Assembly (NCBI GenBank): GCA_964017195.1
Contig: OZ024897.1
Coordinates: forward strand, 8,259,951-8,323,950
Source: Siderastrea radians
Lineage: Eukaryota; Cnidaria; Anthozoa; Scleractinia; Rhizangiidae
Direction: 5' to 3'
DNA: 64,000 bases
Shown here: one piece after another, positions 57,081 to 64,000 of the stretch
Position numbering within the stretch: position 1 is the first letter of the stretch
How the letters are laid out: each line of letters starts with the position of its first letter
Program-made: the position numbers and the translations under genes
The notes under the pieces: model-generated
Told to the model about the DNA's origin: nothing
The model's database searches: none
Seen by the model: the letters and a program-made list of their open reading frames with translations, nothing else

Positions 57081-57924
57081 AGCGGAGCCAGCGCGCTAGC
57101 GCGTCAGCGGAGCTCCATTGCTAAGGAAATTTGGTAATCTATGAAGCCAAAAAATTTTGGTAGTGACGTAGTAGTCACGTGACCGTCCGTCCGTACATCC
57201 GTCCGTCCGTACGTCCGTCCGTCCGCACCACAGGCCTACCAATACACTTCCTACACTGGATATAACCCTGTGCTGAATCCCATGTGTTTTCAGCGCGAAA
57301 TTGCATGTTGACCCGCGTTGTAGCAAAACAAGCAAAGACAACAAAAGTCAAAAAAAATTTGTTAATGGAAAAAAAAAAGTTCAAAAGAACACTCAGTTGT
57401 CTTTTTGGTGGAAGGGGAAAAGTTCAATCTAGGCGAAAGAAACTCGGCGATAAAGTTCAGGCAAAAAGTTCAAATTTGCCTCGTCGGTTCTGTTCAAACT
57501 CGGTCGGCACACCGCTTGAGTTCGCAGCTTTTCGCAGCGGTTTCGACGCCAAATATAGCAGAGCTAGTGCTTTTTGGTTTTTTCTGTCCACAACCATGGT
57601 TTTTACGGCGTTTCGAACACATTTTGCCAGGAAAAACACCAGCATTTTCGTGCTGATAGGCAGCTTGTCACGAAGAAAGAAATGAGTATTAAAATTAAGT
57701 GCTGAAACAGTGTCTAACGCGCGTGGCCTAGTGGATTAGTTACCGGCACCTCACGCCGACGAGCCGGGTTCGACGCTCAGCGGGAGCAAGAATTTTTTCT
57801 TTTTTTTCTTTGTTTTTTTTTTTTAATAAAACGACTTGGATGAGAGTATTTTCACAAATTAATAACTGCCAGCAAAAACAAAACAAAAGCAAAAAACAGA
57901 CAAAACAAAAAGGGGGGCTCCGCT
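57081..57924. mobile_element. 844-bp repeat element with a tRNA-like core
   Basis: Short inverted ends AGCGGAGCC and GGCTCCGCT bound the element. It includes a TCCG microsatellite (57183-57226), overlapping open frames of up to 133 codons without recognisable domains, and a tRNA-like stretch. T-rich and A-rich tracts follow the tRNA-like part. It may be a SINE-type or composite element. P2X intron 6. Confidence 0.55.
57715..57792 (+). repeat. tRNA-like core of a SINE-type repeat
   Basis: TGGCCTAGTGGATTAG resembles a pol III A box, and GGGTTCGACGC a B box, at tRNA-like spacing. CGGC-ACCTCAC-GCCG can form an anticodon-like stem-loop. The acceptor stem does not close and position 33 would be C rather than T, so it is not a functional tRNA gene. 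Confidence 0.45.
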
Positions 57925-57958
57925 TTTAGGCTTGGCTAAATCTATATATTAAATAAAC

Positions 57959-58853
57959 CCCTTCTAGCAGCTGGTAAGGATAATGCCCAAGGCTGAAGGA
58001 TTGTCCAAAAAGTTAACAGATGGCTGAGAAATGAAGCTTTGAGGGCAACTGTGAAGTTTTGAGGACTGTCTTTCTCCCAAAGGCATTATCCTCCGACATA
58101 CCAACAAGCCAGCCCTCCGATTAATTTCTACAACACGCATCCTTTATTGAGGTGAAGAGAAAACAGTCAGTGAGGATCACAGCACATTTGCAGCTAAACA
58201 AATCCAGGCTTGCTTAAGTTTACTTGATTTTATATTACACTGTGATTAGATATAAAAAGTTAAAACTTGAAAAAGTGACTTCCTTTCTTGTTTTTCTCTT
58301 GTCAATAAAATCAGACAATGGTATCAAATTGGACAACAGGTATCGCCTGATACCTGCCATCCAATTTTGTACCACTTTATGTGTTTCGTCCATGAGCATG
58401 CACAATAATTATCGGTGGGTTATGACAGGTGGTACCCACTGTCCAATTTGATATCTGTCACCCGATTTTTGACGAGGAAAAAACAACTTAGAAAAAGACA
58501 CTTTCTCAGGTTTTGACTTTTCAGATCTTATCTCAGTATAATAAAATTGAGTGAACTTAAACCAACTTGGATTTATTGTACTGCAAACGTGATGTGACCC
58601 TCACTGACTGTCTTCTCTTTGCCACATAAAAAAACACATGCATTGTAGAAATTAATCGGAAAGTTATAAAATAAATCTCTTTCTGGCTTGCTGATATATC
58701 AGAGGGTAATGTCCTTGGCTCAAAGATTGTCCTCAAAATTCACAGTTGTCCCAAAGCTTCACTTTGTAGCCAACTGTTCATTTTTTGGAAAATCTTTATT
58801 TTTGCCTAATGGGTAGGGTATTATCCTTTCATACCACCAGAAAGGGTCTATTT
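57959..58853. mobile_element. 895-bp foldback element with arms of about 370 bp
   Basis: Left arm (about 57959-58345) and right arm (about 58445-58853) are inverted, imperfect copies. They share ends of the type CCCTTCTAGC..GGTAAGGATAA, AAGCTTTGAGGG, and CAAGCCAG motifs. The centre has near-palindromes around CAAATTGGACA. No coding region recognised. P2X intron 6. Confidence 0.7.
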
Positions 58854-59241
58854 ACTAAATAGTTGTCTCATTCTAAATTCTGACTGATATTCCAGAGGCA
58901 GATGCAGTTTATTGCTTTTATACTTTCCCCTCTTATTAGTGTCTCTCCACTTATTACAGGTGTCTGTCCACCTATATTATAAGCTAATATATTTAATAGT
59001 TTTCTGTCAGTGTTAAAGTAATTATGTATAATATATAAATTACCCTTAAGCCACGGAGGAGTTAATTCAAGCATTGAACTGCTTCCCTTCGGATGGGATA
59101 GGGTAGCCCCATTATTTTTATGGCTTTCCATGGTGGCTTTCTAATCTCCACTGATACACCTGGATGGAAAGAGACCATGTGGAGATTCTAACATAGTCAG
59201 TATATTGGAGTGATGTGCCTCTCTTATTCCTTATTCCACAG

Positions 59242-59327
59242 GGTGGTGTAATGGGCATCATCATTAACTGGAACTGTGATTTTGATGCTTTAACTTATTC
59301 TTGTGAGCCCAAGTATTCCTTTCGAAG
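59242..59327 (+). CDS. P2RX: P2X receptor exon 7
   Basis: Acceptor ttattccacag ends at 59241; donor gtaaca at 59328. Encodes [20 protein letters not shown] and CEPKYSFR, the family's GGVxGIxIxWxCDLD...C.P.YxFRR block. Cys-286 and Cys-295 are ectodomain cysteines 9 and 10, so all ten are present. Ends in phase 2. Confidence 0.93.
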
Positions 59328-61044
59328 GTAACATGAATTAAAGATGTCTGCCTGTACTGAAGTGAGACCTGTATCATGTGGTAGCATAGTATATGACCTA
59401 AGGCAGGAAAAGTCTGTAGCTTAGAACTTATGGGTAGCGGTTGAATATGCAGTGGTCTCCAACCTTTTTGATTGGTTTTATCCTCCCAGGGTCTTGAGAT
59501 TGATGGGGAGGTGAAAGGATTTTTTGTGTTTGAAATTGGTGATTTTGGTATTTTCCAGATATTCTGAGATTCTGGCAGTTTTTTATTCTGGAGGGGAGGG
59601 TAGGGGGTAGTGGACAGGGAACAGGGCAGGGTGGGGGATGGGGTATTGTTTAGATAAAAATTTATTTGAGAAAGGGCATGGTGTTGTTTCAGGGGCTGGC
59701 GGATAGTTTTGACCAGAAGGTATTTTTGAGGGTTTAAGTGTTTACCCTTGGATATTTTGTTGGGTATTCAATTAAGGCTTAATTCATTTGTACCCCCATC
59801 CCTTAACCCATCCCTTCCTCCAGTGCTCAATGCTCAGCATTGCTCAGCATTGCGTGACGACCCTAAGAATGGCTTCGTAGGAGACTAAGTCGATCGGTAG
59901 GGCACCAGTCTGTGTACCAGCAGGTTGCAAGTACAAAATTCAGCCAGTCAGTACTAAGGATGACTGGGATAGAATTTGCTCCATTTGCTAGAATTTCTGG
60001 AAGTGACACAACTTGCACTCTGGTCTCAAATTTGGGGACATAAAAAAGCAACAATGTGAAGAAACCTAGCCTTGATGACCCTCAGTGCTGATCAGGACGT
60101 GGTTGCAGTGTTCCAGATTATTTATAAAGGTAGAGGGTCATTAAGGAATTTTGAGGGGACAATAGATGTGGATCTCTTCAAATCTTCTCAAGTTGACCAT
60201 TTATTTTGTCGGGTTTTTGACCCGAGACCCCTCTCTTATCTGGAACACTGGGTTGGCTAGGTGTAATTTCTGTCAGTGGCTTAGCGCCCTTTGAGCCCCT
60301 GCATATCAACCTGCATGTTCTTCTCACTGTTAAGGACGGTGCCTCCATTTGTTACTGCGCATATGTTCTTGTGCATCTCAGGTCTGGTCTGAGATATTCG
60401 GATTCCTTAAGAGTTTGCCTACTAATACAATGGCATTTTGCGCAGTTTATGACCATGTGGAAAAAGCGGATCTTATAATTAGCAAGGGTTATCAGAATCC
60501 AAAAAGAACATTGGGGATGACCATACAATTTTCAGAGATAATTGAGCTCAAATTTGTAAAGAAAATGCCATGAATTCTTCGTAATTTAAAGCTTCTATAG
60601 AATTATGGTTGCTCAATTATCCCTGAAAAATATGTGGTAACCCACATTTTTCTTTTTAGATTCCAATAGTTCTTCTTGCTAAGATCTGCTTTCCCCCATA
60701 GTCATGTCACTTTTGCAAAAATACGTTCTCCGCTTCTTTCTTATGATAATAGTTGGGAGAAGTTAATATGCAAGCATCAGAAGATTTTACCTTTGGTGAT
60801 CACTTACTAAATATTCCTATGATTTGTATGTTTTGATCAACTGGTGTTATATAGTAGGAAGAAATTAGATGCTTGTCACTACTGGGACTCAATGGCTTCT
60901 CAATGAAAGAAACAACTCCAAATTAAAGACCGCCAAAAGTAAACAGAAATTGTGGAGTGTTGGAAATCACATAAAAGATAAAAGAAATGTATGAAATTGC
61001 ACTTATAAAATATATTATAAAATTGCACTTGTTGTACTTTTTAG
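59328..61044. other. P2X intron 7
   Basis: A GGTGCCTCCATTTGTTACTGC stretch at 60336 and the 80 bases after it resemble 49115-49200 and mark a dispersed repeat. G-rich sequence lies at 59590-59650. No gene recognised. Confidence 0.4.
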
Positions 61045-61089
61045 ACTAGATGCTAAAGCACCTGCGATTGCTCATGGATATAATTTCAG
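61045..61089 (+). CDS. P2RX: P2X receptor exon 8, NFR motif
   Basis: A 45-base exon between acceptor tttttag (ends 61044) and donor gtaact. It encodes LDAKAPAIAHGYNF and completes Arg-318 across the junction. Asn-316, Phe-317 and Arg-318 form the NFR motif that contacts ATP in P2X receptors (N293-F294-R295 in P2X4). Confidence 0.9.
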
Positions 61090-61502
61090 GTAACTTCAAA
61101 TTACACTAGCTATTTTCTACAATTCTTAAATCTACAATTACTTTATGACACAGATGCCTAATTGGCCTTTTTGTATTAGAGCACTTCGCAGGTTGCAGCA
61201 TTTAAACAAGTGCAGTCGAGATGCACATCAATCTCTGGATGCACAAATTTTAAGTACAAAAGATCTAAGCTGAAGGGCAGGTCCAAAGTCCCTACCTTTC
61301 CAAGATTTGCCAAGTGTTGATTCCTGTTCTAGACTAAACTTTTCGTACCGATTGTCAATAACGAGGGACTTACATTACATACATGATATCCTGTGTAACT
61401 ATGCCCAAATAAAGCTATAAACTTGGATAATTTTTCAAGCCCAAATAATCATTTCCATCTATCTTCCGCTGAGTCCTTTATTTGTCTGAGTGATCTTCTG
61501 AC

Positions 61503-62211
61503 TACCATAAATGCCCCTGTATAAGCTGCACCCATAGATAAGGGGCACCCCCAATTCAGGAAGCTCAAAATTGGAAAAATAATTGACCAGGAAAGTTGAA
61601 GTTCCAGTGAAGTTCCATAGTAAACTGACAAGTTCGGTTCGGGTGCCATTGTTATAAACTTTTAGACGATTTATTTCTTTTGAAAGTGATATAAAACTTG
61701 CCATACCTTCTCTTTCTAGCAAATAAACCATATCTCAAACTAAGGGCATCCGTTGGTTCAAAATTTTTTCTGCATCATCTCTTTAAAACATGCGGAAACG
61801 AAATACAAACGCGAGTGAAACGAACAGACAACAGAGAGAAAATTAATCTTTTGCAACAACTCTTGGAAAACAAGATTCGGCGACAAACTTTAAAAATGCC
61901 TCCTAGTGGGCGGTGTACATGTACAGGGTCCACCACTCTTCAAAAAGGCAAAGATCACCAACAAAACGCTTTTCATTTGTCATATTTTCATTCTTGAGTG
62001 CCATCTTAAGTTAATTTTATGAATATTTTTTAGGTTGTTAACACACGAGTTACAGATGATACCGGAGCTAAGCCGAACCAGAGATTTTAAACCCAAATTT
62101 TGAACAAAAAGGTGCGGCTTATACACAGGTGTTTAGGGTACTATTGTACTTGGTATTTTGAACCCAAATTTTGAGCAAAAAGGTGCGGCTTATACACGGG
62201 CGTTTACGGTA
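61503..62211. mobile_element. TIR element whose right end lies 26 bp before P2X exon 9
   Basis: The left end TACCATAAATGCCCCTGTAT and the right end complement (TACCGTAAACGCCCGTGTAT) are inverted over about 30 bp. The right end and about 20 following bases are tandemly duplicated (62089-62160 and 62161-62236). The second copy supplies the exon-9 splice acceptor. Interior non-coding. Confidence 0.7.
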
Positions 62212-62237
62212 ATCTATCTTTGTACTTGGTATTTTAG

Positions 62238-62328
62238 ATATGCAAGGTTCTATGAGAAGGATGGAAAGTTGCACCGAACATTGTTCAAAGCTTATGGAAT
62301 CCGTTTCAATGTGATAGTTTATGGTCAG
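62238..62328 (+). CDS. P2RX: P2X receptor exon 9
   Basis: Acceptor tattttag ends at 62237; donor gtgtgc at 62329. Encodes residues 319-348, YARFYEKDGKLHRTLFKAYG then IRFNVIVYGQ. Lys-335 in TLFKAYGIRF is the fourth ATP-contacting basic residue (K313 in P2X4). Ends in phase 0. Confidence 0.93.
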
Positions 62329-63251
62329 GTGTGCGTTCAAATTTGACACAATTTATTAAATACTTTTACTTCTATCATAACTACATTTCATCAACAGTAC
62401 TATGAAATAATTAATAATTAAAAGAGCTTGGTGGAAAAAGGGTGTAATTATAAGTAACATTTGAATATTACTGTTGATCTCATGAAAGTATGTCACACTG
62501 TAATAAATGCAAGCTTTGTGAAGAAGGTCAAAAGAAACCCCCAAAAATGTTGACACTTTTTCCTTCTGCCACTGATGGTCTTGAAGTCATTAATGCAAAA
62601 TGGTGTCTAGTCTTCAGTGATACAATTTTTTTCAATTTAAAAAAAAATTTTAAAAGTTAAAAATTTTGGACATGAGCATTTTTCTGTACTCCTCTGTTCC
62701 CTGACAGCAGATAATGGTTTAGTTTACTAGTACACTTTTCAATGACGTGCAAACTTGGACAATCACTTTCTTTTGCTATTGCCATAGATACATGTTAAGT
62801 AGTAATCACATTGACAGCCAATGAACCATGAAAAACAGGAACCAACAAAGTGGAGTGAGATCCTCCACTTGACCTTTTAGCCCTGTTCAACTGAACTTCT
62901 AAAGACCTGAGCGCTACGACAATTGGGAGCAGTGAAAAATAAGGCTTTGTTTGAGCCTCGAACTTCAGAGTTTTATTTTACTGCTGTATCACTTGTGGTC
63001 ATTGGCGACCATCTGGAGACAAGTCTTTATAAAGCATGGTATCTATTCCTAACAACTGAACAGTAAAGGCCACAGAAAATTCCTGCTGTCACTAACATGC
63101 ATTTCCATATTATAGTGCAATTTTTGTCCAGCAGTCTCTTGCAGTCTTTGGGGGCCATATGGAAAACAGCATTAATTCAGTTGCCATAATCTCAGAGAAA
63201 AATTTATAATATTGTTTATTATAATTTTTTCTTTCTTTTTATATATATTAG
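62329..63251. other. P2X intron 9
   Basis: No gene or defined transposon was recognised. Confidence 0.35.
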
Positions 63252-63317
63252 GGTGGAAAATTCAGTATTGTCCCATTGTGTGTCAAAATAGGCTCTGGTC
63301 TTGGTCTTCTTGGAATT
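63252..63317 (+). CDS. P2RX: P2X receptor exon 10, start of TM2
   Basis: Acceptor atattag ends at 63251; donor gtaagt at 63318. Encodes GGKFSIVPLCVKIGSGLGLL plus GI, the family's GKFDIIPTxxxIGSGLxLLG that opens transmembrane segment 2 and contains the gate region. The readable protein reaches residue 370. The remaining TM2 and the C-terminal tail (normally one or two more exons) were not found before the window ends. Reading through the donor would give VSYYFFHYCI and then a stop. Confidence 0.92.
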
Positions 63318-63705
63318 GTAAGTTACTATTTTTTTCATTATTGTATTTAAAATTTGAAAGACATCTGAAACGAAGGCAGATTATATTAAGGTTAAGTCAC
63401 ACTCATGCCACAGGTCACCCAGGGTGAACAAACTGGATGTACTCCTTCTCCTCCTTGGATGAGATTTTAGTCTGTCACAGGATTACTCCCAGCATTTTAG
63501 TAATGTTTGGACCCTAGAGTCTTGATGTATAGGGTGATCATCCGGGGTTGTCAAAACGTGAGTCAGTGTCTAAGCTCCTTCAGCACTAAACAGTGGATCC
63601 CCATGGCAATTAAATGGACCCTTGCAAATTGAAGTTCCCGGTATAATGATAACATTCTTTAGCCGTGAGCGAAATGTACTGTAAAATATATGGAACAGTA
63701 CTTAC

Positions 63706-63795
63706 CCCTAAATTAAAGAACTCTGGTATAATGACATCGCCATAATGATGAAGACAACTCAGAAGCCCAGGCTTCTCTCCAAATCTATTCCAGTA
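63706..63795 (-). CDS. Candidate internal exon of an unidentified minus-strand gene
   Basis: Thirty codons in phase 0 on both sides, between a minus-strand acceptor (tttgttacag) and a canonical donor (gtaagt). They encode YWNRFGEKPGLLSCLHHYGD and VIIPEFFNLG. The YWxxFGxKP pattern faintly resembles NatB auxiliary subunit NAA25 (YFxxFGxKPCC), but the match is too short to claim. If real, the gene either converges on P2X or overlaps its last intron. Confidence 0.4.
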
Positions 63796-64000
63796 CTGTA
63801 ACAAAGATTTAACATCATTAATGTAAAACAGATCAAAAGAGACATATGCAGACACTATTTCATGGAACGGATAGAACATTTTTATTTTTAGAAATGCTTT
63901 TTATAGCATATTAATCCATAAAACAATGAAAAAAATAATTAACAGAAACCAACTGCTCAAAACAAAAATGTTAACAAAACAAAGCGAATAATGTGCAGTG

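Noticed and set aside
57284..57685. 133-codon and overlapping 83-codon frames
   Set aside because: Both lie inside a repeat element with a tRNA-like core. Different frames are open at once and no family is recognised.
57715..57792. Functional tRNA gene
   Set aside because: A-box and B-box like motifs are present, but the acceptor stem does not pair and the anticodon loop lacks T33.

Overview
This is nuclear DNA from an animal. It is AT-rich, its genes are split by introns with GT/AG borders, and it is crowded with DNA transposons, foldback elements, LINE fragments and microsatellites. The proteins (P2X receptor, DIPP-type Nudix hydrolase, TMEM45) and the style of repeats (G-tract-capped MITEs, elements starting in GGTTCCAGAAAATATCC) suggest a cnidarian, probably a stony coral. 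That identification is inference. Nothing prokaryotic is present: no operons, CRISPR arrays or rRNA.

Layout. (1) 407-1303, minus: an intronless TMEM45/DUF716 membrane protein. (2) 4.8-23.5 kb, plus: a five-exon diphosphoinositol-polyphosphate phosphohydrolase gene (NUDT3/NUDT4 type, 175 aa when spliced). Its first coding exon exists in three copies: 5134 (old, diverged), 8262 and 12883 (recent, inside a tandem duplication). Between and after them lie a TTTC array of about 440 bp, a 1.3-kb foldback element and several MITEs. (3) 24.9-27.3 kb: two decayed non-LTR retrotransposons, then a 618-bp pogo-like MITE. (4) 28.9-30.5 kb, minus: exons of an unidentified coiled-coil gene. (5) 31.87-42.99 kb: a direct tandem duplication of about 5.56 kb. 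Each copy carries an intact first exon of a P2X receptor and the 3' end of a minus-strand LINE. (6) 44.4-46.6 kb: an unclassified element with ATCAAT-rich inverted ends, carrying a reading frame with a SAP-like segment. (7) 48.9-63.3 kb, plus: P2X exons 2-10, with transposons in most introns (a THAP-domain element, a hAT-like element nested in a GGATCC-palindrome element, a piggyBac-like MITE, others). The last P2X exon(s) are not seen. A minus-strand candidate exon lies near the right edge.

Main message: two unrelated genes in this window have each had the promoter and first exon, but not the rest of the gene, copied in tandem. All copies keep the start codon, the frame and a GT donor, so they are candidate alternative first exons driven by duplicated promoters. 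Spliced models were assembled by hand from frame, splice sites and family knowledge. No alignment or expression data were available.
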